From assembly GCF_003032475.1 (NCBI RefSeq), contig NZ_CP028369.1:1612001-1676000 (forward strand): a stretch of 64,000 bases of DNA. The letters run 5' to 3'. The DNA comes from Streptomyces sp. P3. Its GTDB lineage: Bacteria > Actinomycetota > Actinomycetes > Streptomycetales > Streptomycetaceae. This document shows positions 54,680 to 63,762 of this stretch, in pieces. Every line of letters begins with the position of its first letter. Within the stretch, counting starts at the first letter, position 1. Made by a program: the position numbers and the translations under genes. Below the pieces are notes generated by a model. That model was not told the DNA's origin. It saw only the letters and a list, made by a program, of their open reading frames with translations, and made no database searches.

Positions 54680-55438
54680 ATGAGGATCACCATCGACGAC
54701 GACTGGACCGCGACGGTGACGGACGATCCGCTCGTCATCCGCCCGCGCTTCGACTTCCGGGACTTCCGGGTGCGTGTCGCGTCGTACGCGGACGTCCAGG
54801 AACGCGGACGGTTCCTGCTGGACACCTTCGGCAGTCAGCCCTGGCTGTGGGACACGCCCGACGAGCTCCGGTTCGACAAGGCGGGCCGGCATTTGGTCGG
54901 CGCCGAGTTCCAGATCGCCGGTGCGGCCGCCGACCCCGAGGACTCCGCCCGCCTTCCCGCCACACCCGACGTCCGGCCGGGCGGCCTCCGCGCGGACGAG
55001 GCCCGGGACTTCCGCCTGGAGGTGACCACGGAACTCTGCCGCGCCCCCGGGGACACCGTGCTCACGTGCCTGCGCGACCTCGACGTCCTGGACGAGCCGC
55101 TGGACGCCCGGGTCGGCATCGCCCCCGACGTGGCGCTCCTCGTCCAGCACGGCGCCGTCGTCGGCTGGAGCCTCACCGACCCCGCGCGCTACCTGACCAC
55201 CGGCTTCGCCGCCCCCGACCCGGCGCCCCCCGCACCGGCCACCCGGCGCCTCCTCACCGACTGCCTGAACCTGATCACCACCGAACACCTCGACGAGGTG
55301 CGGGACCGGGTTCCGGCCGCCCTGGACCGGCTGCGGGCACTGGACCGCGCCCTGCGCGAACGGCACGAGGACCGGCACCGCGTCGACGCCCTGCTCTCCT
55401 TCGTCGCCGAACTGGTCGAGGACTACGCACCCGAATGA
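54680..55438 (+). CDS. Putative immunity protein of the RHS toxin
   Basis: The protein has 252 residues from ATG 54680; the GTG at 54668 is an alternative. It directly follows the toxin tip, the position normally held by the cognate immunity gene. No named domain is recognised. Visible parts are MRITIDDDWTATVTDDPLVI, a beta-rich N-terminal third, a DLDVLDEPLDARVGIAPDVALLVQHGAVVGWS central sheet and a C-terminal helix pair rich in Arg/Glu. No signal peptide is present, so it would act in the cytoplasm. Immunity function is inferred from position alone. Confidence 0.55.
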   Translation: MRITIDDDWTATVTDDPLVIRPRFDFRDFRVRVASYADVQERGRFLLDTFGSQPWLWDTPDELRFDKAGRHLVGAEFQIAGAAADPEDSARLPATPDVRPGGLRADEARDFRLEVTTELCRAPGDTVLTCLRDLDVLDEPLDARVGIAPDVALLVQHGAVVGWSLTDPARYLTTGFAAPDPAPPAPATRRLLTDCLNLITTEHLDEVRDRVPAALDRLRALDRALRERHEDRHRVDALLSFVAELVEDYAPE

Positions 55439-55767
55439 CACCCGACCCGACCCCCGCGGCCAGGAGCCTCGGCCGGGCCGTCGACGACGCCGACAGCCAC
55501 GCGATCAACGAAGCGACGCGTGACTTCGTCGAGAAGCTCACCTTCGCGACGGCCGACGAGATCCTCGCCATGCTGCGGAACGTCCTCACCGAGGACTGGA
55601 CGGCCCTCCCGCCCTGGGCCCGCACCCTCTCCTACCGCCTGGCCTGCCTGCAGCGCCCCGACGACCCACGCCTCCTCCGGGAGGCAGCCGCGGATCTGCT
55701 CTCCTTCGGCCCCGACCAGGACACCGTCGCCGAGGACCTGAAGAGACGCGCAACGCAACTGGAGTAA
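55435..55767 (+). CDS. Hypothetical protein of the RHS operon
   Basis: The protein has 110 residues; the ATG overlaps the previous stop (ATGA). It is a small all-helical protein (TRDFVEKLTFATADEILAMLRNVLTEDWTALPPWARTLSYRLACL). No family is recognised, but similar short helical proteins occur as second immunity or structural genes after RHS toxins. Coupled translation ties it to the same operon. Confidence 0.6.
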   Translation: MTPDPTPAARSLGRAVDDADSHAINEATRDFVEKLTFATADEILAMLRNVLTEDWTALPPWARTLSYRLACLQRPDDPRLLREAAADLLSFGPDQDTVAEDLKRRATQLE

Positions 55768-55865
55768 CCCTCGGCTTCCGCGTCCCGGCCCCGACCGGCC
55801 CGGCCCCGACCGGCCCGGGCCCGCAGGACACGGACGGCGCATCGGACGCGGACCCGGGCCGGCGC

Positions 55866-56387
55866 TCAGCTGTCGACGACGGCGAGGTGGTACGTCGTGT
55901 CCACCCAGAAACCCCCGGTGGTGCGGGCCTTGATCTCGAGCACGTAGTGGCCGACGGGCAACGGCTCGAACGCACACCACAGCCCCCAGGCGGCGCGCTT
56001 GCGCAGTGCCGCACGGAACGGCTTCGAGGTGAACTCCCGCATCGGCAGCGGGACTCCGTTGAGGAACGCCCTGGCGTCGGCGACCTCCATCACCATCGGC
56101 TCGCGGGACGCCGGCGTCAGGGGCCGCTGGGTGTTGAACACCGGGAAGAAGACCGGCCGCCCCGCGGGAATGGAACAGCGTCGCTCCACGCGACCGCCGT
56201 AGGTACCGGCCAGGAACCAGACATCGTCCGCCTGACCCCAGCCCGCGAACTCCCCCGTCCGATCACTGACAGGACTGCGGTCGTCGGGCGCGGACAACGC
56301 CCACTGCCACCAGCGGGCGGCCAGCTCCCCGCCCCGCTCGGGCCCCAGCTCCTCGAAGTCGCCCCCCACCGAAACGGACTCGCTCAC
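55866..56387 (-). CDS. Hypothetical protein
   Basis: The protein has 173 residues, with no signal peptide or membrane segment. It has aromatic-rich blocks (LAARWWQWALSAPDDRSPVSD, RPVFFPVFNTQRPLTP) and ends in a beta-rich VGHYVLEIKARTTGGFWVDTTYHLAVV. The pattern RWWQWALS...N PFFD/N is seen in conserved Streptomyces proteins of unknown role. It is convergent with the RHS operon and stands alone. The 291 bases up to the next plus-strand gene hold no gene I can support. Confidence 0.65.
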   Translation of the reverse strand: MSESVSVGGDFEELGPERGGELAARWWQWALSAPDDRSPVSDRTGEFAGWGQADDVWFLAGTYGGRVERRCSIPAGRPVFFPVFNTQRPLTPASREPMVMEVADARAFLNGVPLPMREFTSKPFRAALRKRAAWGLWCAFEPLPVGHYVLEIKARTTGGFWVDTTYHLAVVDS

Positions 56388-56678
56388 GACTCCCCCTCCC
56401 CTCGCCCACTCATGCGATCACGCCGGCGAGACCCTACACGGAGGGGACCGACGCAGACGCCACGCACCGGCCTGCCGAGCCGGCTGCAGTCCGTCCCGGG
56501 GTTCGGCCGCGCCCCCTGCTCGACAACCTGACCGTTTCCGGCGTCACCACCGCACCAGCGCCGCTGCCGGAGTCCCGGTTCGAGGGGCTGATCCTGACAG
56601 TGATCATCACCGCCCCGCGGTTCGGACCGGCTGGCAGGGCCCCGCAGATCGTGAAGGCCACCCCTCTAGCCTGGCCCT

Positions 56679-57428
56679 ATGACGGATGCGGGCGATTTCC
56701 GGGTCGGCGACGTGCTGTCGGTTTCCTGCCCCTTCACGCCGGCCGGAGTCGAGCAGGCTGTGCGGTGGGATCACGTGTCGGTGCGATGGCCGTGGTGGGA
56801 CATCGACGCCGACAGCGATTCCGTGCACTGGAACGGGATCGTCGCCCTGGGCGTGAACAGCGGCGGGCGCACCGCGCCTGAGGTGGAGGTGGAGTTGTTC
56901 CGAACCGATCCGCCGCCCGGCCATTTGAAGGCGGGGGACGTCTGCCGGGTCGGAGTTCCACCGACGGTGGTGCACGTGACGGCTGTCGATCACCACGACC
57001 CGCCGCTCGAGACGGGCTGGCTGCCGCGCCCCCACCGCACCGTGTCCGTGCTGCGCCGCGGCCTGTCCTACCGTGACTACCCAGACGGAAGCCATCTCGA
57101 CGGCACGGGCTACGCCCTCCACCCCGACAACGGAATCCCCTACGTCTTCGAGCTGCTGATGCGCCCCTACGCGGCCCTCTCACCCGGCGATGAGGTCGCC
57201 GACGCAGCAGGGCGAGCCTGGCAGTTCAAGGGGCCCTGGGACTGGACCGCCTTCGACGGAGCGCCGACCGGAGCGGCCCCCGAGTGGCCGCTCGCCCTTT
57301 TGACCCACGCAGGGATGCCGTGTTCCGAGGGAGATGCGGAGGCAGTGGCCGCAAGCACGGCGATCGGTTCCCACCAGGAGACCGTACGCCGGTGGATGTC
57401 ACTCACCGACGCCTCGCCCACGCCCTGA
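56679..57428 (+). CDS. Hypothetical protein
   Basis: The protein has 249 residues beginning MTDAGDFRVGDVLSVSCPFTP. It is beta-rich and Trp-rich (VRWPWWDIDADSDSVHWNGIVALG, FKGPWDWTAFDGAP) with a helical C-terminal end. No named family recognised. It ends 47 bases before the left end of the first insertion sequence and is intact. Confidence 0.6.
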   Translation: MTDAGDFRVGDVLSVSCPFTPAGVEQAVRWDHVSVRWPWWDIDADSDSVHWNGIVALGVNSGGRTAPEVEVELFRTDPPPGHLKAGDVCRVGVPPTVVHVTAVDHHDPPLETGWLPRPHRTVSVLRRGLSYRDYPDGSHLDGTGYALHPDNGIPYVFELLMRPYAALSPGDEVADAAGRAWQFKGPWDWTAFDGAPTGAAPEWPLALLTHAGMPCSEGDAEAVAASTAIGSHQETVRRWMSLTDASPTP

Positions 57429-57475
57429 CCGGGACCGGGGCTTCGACAGCCGTACGCAGCCGACGCAGCACACTA

Positions 57476-58528
57476 ACGAGCTCGTGCACAGTAGGCGGTG
57501 AGGCGTCGTGAGCCGGGGTGTGGCTCGGCGTTTCACATCGTTCGTGCCGGGCTCAGGTCCGCGATCTGCTGGTGGGACAACAGGGCGGCGACGCGGCTTG
57601 CACGGTGTCGCTGATGTGCTCTCGGCGGCCAAGGTGGCGGGCCAGCGCCCGCCAGTTCTTCAGGTGCGCGATGCCGTGCTCGACGCGGATGCGCCGCGAG
57701 GAGTGGGCTTTGCGCTGGCGCTCGTGCATCTCCTCGTACCAGTCGGGGGCGTTCTTCTTGAACTTGCGGTGCGGTGGTGTCACCACACGCCCGCCGGTCT
57801 GGGCTCCCAGGCCCTGGTAGCCGGCATCCGCGAGAATCTCGGCTGCCGGGCCGCCCTCCAAGAGCCTGACCAGCCCTAACTGGCGGGCATGAGTGATGTC
57901 CGCGCAGCTGCCGTGCTCAGTCGGGCTGCAGAACAGCATCCGGCCGTCGCCATCCGTGACGACCATGGTCTTGACCGCGTTCTGCTTGCTCTTGCCGGAG
58001 ATGAACTTCTCCCGGTCTTTGCGTCCGGCGGCCGGGCGCCTGACTCGTATCTCGGTGCCGTCGATGATGCCGGTCTTCCCGCTGGCGCCGAGATGGTCGA
58101 CGACCTCCGTGAGTGTCCGGAGCCGCACTCCGGGGGTGATCGTGCAGCCTCGCTCGGCGAGCAGAGGCCGCATCTCACCGATGGCCCGGGTGATGGTGGA
58201 GCGGTCGACGCCGAACCAGCAGGCCAGCACGTCGTGCGTGGTGGCGTGACGGAGATGTACGAGCGTGGCCAGGAGACGGCCGACGAACACAGCTGATGCT
58301 CAGCGCCGGCGCCCACCGCCCGCTTCCGTGGCCGGGACGCGAGCTTGGCCTGGTGCCGCTCGTGCCACAACGGGCCTACTTCAGCGACGAGTTCAGCAAG
58401 CACGTCGGCCGACAGGCCCGTGATCCTGCGATTGCTGATGATCGCTGCACGAGACACGTTCCCCATCACCCGTTCATGATCGACGATCGAGAACGCGACG
58501 CCTCACCGCCTACTGTGCACGAGCTCGT
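57476..58528 (-). mobile_element. IS5-family insertion sequence (IS427-like), copy 1, transposase frameshifted
   Basis: The element is about 1,053 bp and bounded by perfect 33-bp inverted repeats (57476-57508 and 58496-58528, starting ACGAGCTCGTGCACAG). TA stands outside each end, consistent with a TA target duplication. It carries one degenerate DDE transposase gene on the minus strand. Confidence 0.88.
57533..58469 (-). pseudogene. IS5-family transposase, disrupted by two frameshifts
   Basis: The reading begins MGNVSRAAIISNRRITGLSADVLAEL near 58466. After GAGAEHQL the frame is lost: the intact relative at 59345 has GASHQLVFVDRLVATLIHLRH, while here one base is missing near 58291, and the reading continues as FVGRLLATLVHLRH in another frame. 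A second shift near 57600, just after DTVQA, cuts off the end; the shifted frame continues AALLSHQQIADLSPARTM to a stop at 57533. DDE motifs (IIDGTEIRV, ADAGYQGL, RVEHGIAHLKNW) remain. IS5 relatives can use programmed frameshifting, but two shifts at non-slippery sites suggest decay. Confidence 0.8.
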
Positions 58529-58745
58529 TAGGCAAGATCCGAGGTGACCGGGGCCAGGTCGGAGGAGTCCGGCAGCTCGTGACCATGAGCCCACCCAACA
58601 CCAAGCCACGATCAAGTGCATGAGCACTTGTACTCAGATGGAGCGGGGCGCCCGCTCCGAATGGCCGATAGAAGACCGTGAGTGGCGCAGAGTCGACCTT
58701 GACCAGGTCCGTGACAGCTGACCCGCATCTTCCGAGTGATGCGGC

Positions 58746-59084
58746 TCAAACGTGGGGACCCACGCAAAGGAGCACGGCCAGGACGATGGCGATGGCCACG
58801 GGGCCCAACAGTGCGAACCGGGCTGAGCGGGCGAGACGGCCGATGCCAGGGGCGAAGTAGAGGGGACTCAATACAGCCGCAGTGAGGCCAACCTGGATCA
58901 CGGTCACTTTCACGGACGGGACCACCGACGTCAGCGGCTGCATCCAGGCGACGGACAGCCCAGCCAGGAGAAGGACAGGGCCGAACGTGATGAGTGCTGT
59001 ACAGCTCCAGAAGAACAGGGCGAGGTAACGACAGGTCGGCCAGTCGGCCAGATCGCGGGGTTTGACGTTCCGGGTGACGCTCAC
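58746..59084 (-). CDS. Small hypothetical membrane protein
   Basis: The protein has 112 residues from GTG 59084 (GGAAG upstream). Three hydrophobic segments can be seen: YLALFFWSCTALITFGPVLLLAGLSV, KVTVIQVGLTAAVLSPLYF and ARFALLGPVAIAIVLAVLLCV. No family recognised. It lies between the two insertion sequences. The 58531-58745 stretch beside it has no gene I can support. Confidence 0.5.
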   Translation of the reverse strand: MSVTRNVKPRDLADWPTCRYLALFFWSCTALITFGPVLLLAGLSVAWMQPLTSVVPSVKVTVIQVGLTAAVLSPLYFAPGIGRLARSARFALLGPVAIAIVLAVLLCVGPHV

Positions 59085-59275
59085 AGCTTCCAGTCTGTGG
59101 TAGGCGACCCGATGACGACATGAGTGCGACCACTCATCAGGTCCTCGCCAACTACTCATAGACGGGCCGCGTCACCCGTATGAGTGGAGCGGCAGGATCC
59201 CGCACGCCAGAGGCATTCGGGCCCGGCTGGTATCCGCGCCAGGAGAGACCAACCCGCCGAATGAGATGAGCTGTT

Positions 59276-60313
59276 ACGAGTTGGTGCGTGATAGCGGGGT
59301 GAAGTGTCGTGCCAGGTGGATGGCATGATCCCGCTGTGGCGATCATGGTCAATCGGGCGGTGCTGGCGCATCGGCTGTTCACGGGGATCTCTCGGCGTCA
59401 TCTCGCGTGTCTGGTCGAGGAGTTGGCCGAGCCGTGGCAGGCCGGGGTCGAGGGTCGTCGCCATGCGACGCGGGGCGGGGCCAGGAAGCGGGCCGCGGGT
59501 GCCGGCGCCAGCCATCAGCTGGTGTTCGTCGACAGACTGGTGGCCACGCTGATCCATCTGCGGCACGACCTGCCGCACTCGGTGCTGGGGCTGCGGTTCG
59601 GTGTAGACCGTTCCACCGTCACCCGGGCGATCGGAGAGGTGCGCACGCTCCTGGCGGAGCGGGGGTGCGCGGTTCCCGACCGTCCCGGCCTGCGGCTTCG
59701 GACGCTGACGGACGTATTTGCCTATGCCCAGGCCGAAGGCGTCGAGCTGCGTTTGGACGCCACCGAGATCCAGGTCCGCCGGCCACCGGCCAGCCGCGGC
59801 GGACGCCGCGCCTTCGTCTCGGGCAAGAAGAAGCAGAACACGATGAAGGCCACCGTGATCGCCGACCGGCAAGGCCGCACGTTGTGGACCGACGCCCTGC
59901 GACCTGGGCGTATGCACGACGCCACGGCGGCCCGCAACGAAGGCATCGCCGTCTGCTTCCGGCACTTCCCCGACGTCGAGGTCCTCCCGGACGACGGCTA
60001 CCTCGGCCTGAGCCGTGACCACCGCGGCCAAGCGATCACACCGCCCAGAAAGCCCCGGCCGGGAGCATTGCCCGGCAGAGTCGAGCAGTGGGAACGCGAC
60101 CGCCACGAACACTCCTCGGACCGCATCACCGTCGAACACGCCCTCGCCGACCACAAACGCTGGAAACAACTGACCCGCTGGACACATCGCCGCGACCGCC
60201 TGCCCGACACCTACCGCGCCATCGCCGGCCTCGTCTCCGACCGCACCGCCAACATCTGAAGGCCGCCGTAAGCAAGGCCAACACACCTCACCCACTATCA
60301 CGCACCAACTCGT
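59276..60313 (+). mobile_element. IS5-family insertion sequence, copy 2, intact transposase
   Basis: The element is about 1,038 bp. The terminal inverted repeats start ACGAGTTGGTGCGTGATAG at 59276 and, inverted, end at 60313; 19 bp match exactly, then similarity falls. It is related to copy 1 but clearly divergent in ends and protein. No clear target duplication is seen. Confidence 0.85.
59345..60259 (+). CDS. IS5-family (IS427-like) DDE transposase
   Basis: The protein has 304 residues from ATG 59345, a complete reading frame. The N-terminal HTH domain (about 60-105) reads LATLIHLRHDLPHSVLGLRFGVDRSTVTRAIGE. The DDE catalytic residues fit in RLDATEIQVRR, LPDDGYLGLSRDH and ITVEHALADHKRW. The KKKQNTMKATVIADRQG block is typical for the subgroup. 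Intact frame and inverted repeats suggest that this copy could still be active and could act in trans on copy 1 only if the ends are recognised, which differ. Confidence 0.93.
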   Translation: MVNRAVLAHRLFTGISRRHLACLVEELAEPWQAGVEGRRHATRGGARKRAAGAGASHQLVFVDRLVATLIHLRHDLPHSVLGLRFGVDRSTVTRAIGEVRTLLAERGCAVPDRPGLRLRTLTDVFAYAQAEGVELRLDATEIQVRRPPASRGGRRAFVSGKKKQNTMKATVIADRQGRTLWTDALRPGRMHDATAARNEGIAVCFRHFPDVEVLPDDGYLGLSRDHRGQAITPPRKPRPGALPGRVEQWERDRHEHSSDRITVEHALADHKRWKQLTRWTHRRDRLPDTYRAIAGLVSDRTANI

Positions 60314-60486
60314 GCGTCCTGCCTCACGTCGGGAAGAACGCCGCCGAGGCCACCGCCAGGCTGGTCCCGCTCCAGCGGAAGACCGGGGCGGAGGAGGCCC
60401 GTAAGGCCGCCAAGAAGGCCAAGGACAAAGCGAAAGCCGAGGCCAGGGCCAGGAAGAAGGGCAACCGGAAGAAGCCCAAGAAGTAG
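60314..60486 (+). pseudogene. Lys-rich C-terminal fragment of a gene cut by the IS element
   Basis: Directly after the right end of copy 2 the frame reads VLPHVGKNAAEATARLVPLQRKTGAEEARKA, followed by a strongly basic tail ending GNRKKPKK and a stop at 60486. It has no start of its own, so it is probably the 3-prime end of a gene into which the IS inserted. I cannot name the parent gene; no matching 5-prime part is visible to the left of the IS. Confidence 0.4.
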
Positions 60487-60571
60487 GGCGCCGTACCGCT
60501 CCGCTCACGCATCGCTCACGCAAGCCATCTCGCGGCACCCCGGCCGTGTGATGCGGCATGCCCCGAACATG

Positions 60572-60608
60572 AAAAAACCCCAGGTCACGGCGAGTGAGTC
60601 CTGGGGTT
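60572..60608 (-). terminator. Rho-independent terminator of the tRNA-Thr gene
   Basis: A stem with CCCCAGG and CCTGGGG arms is followed on the minus strand by a T-run (TTTTTT), eight bases downstream of the tRNA. Confidence 0.88.
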
Positions 60609-60615
60609 AATCCGA

Positions 60616-60688
60616 GCCGCCTTCGGGATTCGAACCCGAGACCTACGCATTACGAGTGCGTTGCTCTGGCCATCTGAGCTAAGGCGGC
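60616..60688 (-). tRNA. tRNA-Thr (anticodon CGT)
   Basis: A 73-nt cloverleaf: 7-bp acceptor stem, D-arm GCTC/GAGC, anticodon stem ACGCA/TGCGT with loop CTCGTAA (anticodon CGT, codon ACG), and T-arm TCGGG-TTCGAAT-CCCGA. CCA is not encoded. A terminator follows. It marks the boundary between accessory DNA and core genes. Confidence 0.97.
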
Positions 60689-60795
60689 GCGCTGTCCGCA
60701 CCATGGTGCGATCAGCAACGTCGGTAAGTCTACACAGTTTCCGGGGGTGCTCCGCACCGGCTCCGGGGGTACGGGGCGCGGAGCCGGTCGAGGGT

Positions 60796-62373
60796 CTATG
60801 AGCAGCGCTTTCCCTTCGCCGGAGGCGTCCCGTGGAGCAGGTATGCGTTGATCGCGGAGTCGATGCAGGCGCTGCCGCGGCCGTAGGCGGTGTGGCCGTC
60901 GCCCTGGTAGGTGAGGAGGTGGGCGGAGGTGAGCTGGCGGGAGAGGGATACCGCCCAGGGGTACGGGGTGGCCGGGTCGCGGGTGGTGCCGACGACGACG
61001 ATCGGCGCGGCGCCCCTCGCCTCGATGCGCTGCGGCTCGCCGGTGGGCGCCACCGGCCAGTACGTGCAGTTCAGAGAGGCCCAGGCGAGACCCTCGCCGA
61101 AGACGGGGGACGCCTTCTCGAAGGCAGGCAGCGCCTTCTCCACCTGCTCCGGGGTGGAGAAGGCGGCGGGGAGGTCCAGGCAGTTCACCGCGGCGTTGGC
61201 GGCCATCAGGTTGGCGTAGTGGCCCTCGGCGTCGCGCTCGTAGTAGGCGTCGGCGAGGATGAGCAGCCCCGCGCCGTCGCCCTCCTTCATGGCGGAGGCA
61301 AGCGCCTCACGCAACTGTTCCCAGGTGCTCTCGTCGTACATGGCGGCGATCACGCCGGTGGTGGCGAGGGCCTCCCCCAGCCTTCGGCCGTCCCGGTCGC
61401 CGGCGGGGAGGGGGTGTGCGTCGAGCCTGCGGAAGAAGGCCTTCAGGTTCTCGCCGACCTTGGCGGGAGGGGCGCCCTTCGCGGCGAGCGGGCAGTCGGG
61501 CCGGCGTACGCAGTCCTTCGCGAACGACCGGAACGCCGTCTCGAACCCCGCCGTCTGGTCCAGGTTCAGCCGGCGGGCGGGCAACGCCGGATCCATCGCG
61601 CCGTCGAGGACGACCCGGCCCACCCGGTTCGGGAACAGGCCCGCGTACGTCGCCCCGAGGAACGTTCCGTAGGACGCACCTACGTACGTCAGTCTTTCGT
61701 CGCCCAGGACGGCGCGCAGGATGTCCATGTCCCGGGCCGCCCCGACGGTGGAGACATGACGCAGCAGCCGTGCCGAGCGCGCGCCACAGGCCTCCGCGAA
61801 CTTCTTGTACGCACCGACGAGTTCACCTCTCTCCCGGCGGTCGTCGGGGGTGGTGTCCGTCTGCGTGTACGCGTCCATCTCCGGGCCGTCGAGGCATTCC
61901 ACGGGCTCGCTGCGGGCCACACCTCTGGGGTCGACGGCGACCATGTCGTAGCGGGCGCGGACGGCGGCGGGATAACCGATGCCGGCGTACTGCTGGAGGT
62001 AGCCGACCGCCGAGCCGCCCGGTCCGCCCGGATTCACCAGCAGCGAGCCGAGGCGCTTGCCCGGGCCCGTCGCCTTCTTGCGGGCGACCGCAAGCCGGAC
62101 ATCGCCCGCGCCCGGCTCGGCGTAGTCGAGCGGCGCCTTCATCGTGGCGCACTCGAACCCTGGGACGCCGCAGCCGCGCCAGCTCGGCTTCTGCGCGTAG
62201 TACGGCGCCAGTGCCGACGGCGTGGCCCGCGGGAGCGCGGCGAGCGCCGCCCTCGCCGTCGATCCGGCGGTGCCCGTCGGCTTCCCGGCGGAGCACCCGG
62301 AGACGAGCAGCGCGGTGAGCGAAAGAAGGGTGACGCCGATACGGGACCTGCGAAGAGAACGCCTGATGTCCAT
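60796..62373 (-). CDS. Secreted alpha/beta hydrolase lipoprotein, tripeptidyl aminopeptidase (SlpD/E-like)
   Basis: The protein has 525 residues from ATG 62373. The N-terminal signal MDIRRSLRRSRIGVTLLSLTALLVSGCS has a lipobox SGC, so it should be a lipoprotein. The alpha/beta hydrolase core shows GSLLVNPGGPGGS (oxyanion region), the nucleophile Ser in VGASYGTFLGATYAGLFP near 225, and the C-terminal TAP-like domain with VVGTTRDPATPYPWA (Asp) and QGDGHTAYGRGSACID (His). These enzymes remove tripeptides from secreted proteins. It stands between tRNA-Thr and holB, as in other Streptomyces chromosomes, so it is a core gene. Confidence 0.92.
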   Translation of the reverse strand: MDIRRSLRRSRIGVTLLSLTALLVSGCSAGKPTGTAGSTARAALAALPRATPSALAPYYAQKPSWRGCGVPGFECATMKAPLDYAEPGAGDVRLAVARKKATGPGKRLGSLLVNPGGPGGSAVGYLQQYAGIGYPAAVRARYDMVAVDPRGVARSEPVECLDGPEMDAYTQTDTTPDDRRERGELVGAYKKFAEACGARSARLLRHVSTVGAARDMDILRAVLGDERLTYVGASYGTFLGATYAGLFPNRVGRVVLDGAMDPALPARRLNLDQTAGFETAFRSFAKDCVRRPDCPLAAKGAPPAKVGENLKAFFRRLDAHPLPAGDRDGRRLGEALATTGVIAAMYDESTWEQLREALASAMKEGDGAGLLILADAYYERDAEGHYANLMAANAAVNCLDLPAAFSTPEQVEKALPAFEKASPVFGEGLAWASLNCTYWPVAPTGEPQRIEARGAAPIVVVGTTRDPATPYPWAVSLSRQLTSAHLLTYQGDGHTAYGRGSACIDSAINAYLLHGTPPAKGKRCS

Positions 62374-62553
62374 CCGACGAGCGTAACTGTGAGCGACGAG
62401 ATGCATGCTTGGCGTACACAAAGTGCTCACGGACGAGTGACGTCGTCAACCCGCGGCCAACGGCTCCCCGGGGTTCAGCACCCCCGGGGCTCAGCAGTCC
62501 GTTCAGTGGTCCCCAAGGCTCAGCGGTCCGGGGTCCGGGGTTCGGCGTCCTCG

Positions 62554-63759
62554 TCAGCCCGCTCTCAGTGCGAGCGTCATCGCCTCCACCGCCAGCAGCG
62601 GGGCCACGTTGCGGTCGAGGGCGTCTCTGCAGGCCGCGATGGCGTCGATGCGGCGGAGCGTCGACTCGGGTCTGCTGCTCCGGGCGAGCCGCTCCAACGC
62701 GTCCTCGGCGTCCGCGTTGGCGATCGCGACGCGGGAGCCGAGCTGAAGCGCCAGGACATCCCGGTAGAAGGCGGTGAGGTCGGTGAGCGCGAGGTCGAGG
62801 CTGTCGCGCTGGGTGCGCGTCCTGCGCCGCTTCTGCTTGTCCTCCAGGTCCTTCATGACGCCCGCCGTGCCGCGCGGCATCCTGCCGCCCTGGACCGCGC
62901 CCAGTGCCGCCTTCAGCTCCTCGGTCTCCTTGCCGTCCCGCTCCTCCGCGAGCTGTTTGGCGTCCTCGGCGGCCGCGTCGACCAGCTCCTGGGCCGCTCT
63001 GAGGCAGCCGCCGACGTCGTCGACGCGCAGGGGCACCTTCAGCACGGTCGCCCGGCGTTCGCGCGCGGCGGGGTCGGTGGCGAGCCTGCGGGCCCGGTCG
63101 ACGTGCCCCTGGGTGGCCCGGGCGGCGGCCGCGGCGACGGCCGGCTCGATGCCCTCCCGCCGTACGAGCATGTCGGCGACGGCATCGACGGAGGGCGTGC
63201 GCAGGTTCAGATGGCGGCAGCGGGAGCGGATGGTGGGCAGCACGTCCTCCAGGGAGGGCGCGCAGAGCATCCAGACCGTGCGGGGGGCGGGCTCCTCGAC
63301 CGCCTTCAGCACGGCGTTGGCGGACTTCTCGTTCAGCCGCTCGGCGTCCTCGACGAGGATGACCTGCCAGCGGCCCGTGGCGGGCGACGTGTAGGACTTG
63401 CGGACCGTGTCGCGCATGTCCTCGGCGAGGATCTGCGACCCGACCGCGGCGACGGTCGTGACGTCGGCGTGCGTGCCGATGAGCGCCGTATGACAACCGT
63501 CGCAGAACCCGCAGCCCGGCACGCCGCCCAACGCCCGGTCCGGACTCACGCACTGCAGGGCGGCGGCGAAGGCCCGCGCCGTTCGGCTGCGGCCGGCGCC
63601 CGGCGGGCCGGTGAACAACCAGGCGTGCGTCATCTTCGACGCCTCCGGCGGAGCGGTGCCGGAGCCGGCCGCGGTGACGAACGCGTCGGCGTCCCGAGCG
63701 GCGGCGATCAGCTGCTCGCTCACCTTCTCCTGCCCGACGAGGTCGTCCCACACGGTCAT
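62554..63759 (-). CDS. holB: DNA polymerase III subunit delta-prime
   Basis: The protein has 401 residues beginning MTVWDDLVGQEKVSEQL, the usual actinobacterial start. The AAA+ clamp-loader fold shows GPPGAGRSRTARAFA near 50, where the Walker A Lys is Arg as is usual for delta-prime, the zinc site CVSPDRALGGVPGCGFCDGCHTA, and VEDAERLNEKSANAVLKAVEEP (Walker B/sensor). It acts in the clamp-loader complex at the replication fork. It is a core gene; tmk would normally be upstream but is not recognisable in the remaining 240 bases. Confidence 0.95.
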   Translation of the reverse strand: MTVWDDLVGQEKVSEQLIAAARDADAFVTAAGSGTAPPEASKMTHAWLFTGPPGAGRSRTARAFAAALQCVSPDRALGGVPGCGFCDGCHTALIGTHADVTTVAAVGSQILAEDMRDTVRKSYTSPATGRWQVILVEDAERLNEKSANAVLKAVEEPAPRTVWMLCAPSLEDVLPTIRSRCRHLNLRTPSVDAVADMLVRREGIEPAVAAAAARATQGHVDRARRLATDPAARERRATVLKVPLRVDDVGGCLRAAQELVDAAAEDAKQLAEERDGKETEELKAALGAVQGGRMPRGTAGVMKDLEDKQKRRRTRTQRDSLDLALTDLTAFYRDVLALQLGSRVAIANADAEDALERLARSSRPESTLRRIDAIAACRDALDRNVAPLLAVEAMTLALRAG

Positions 63760-63762
63760 GCG

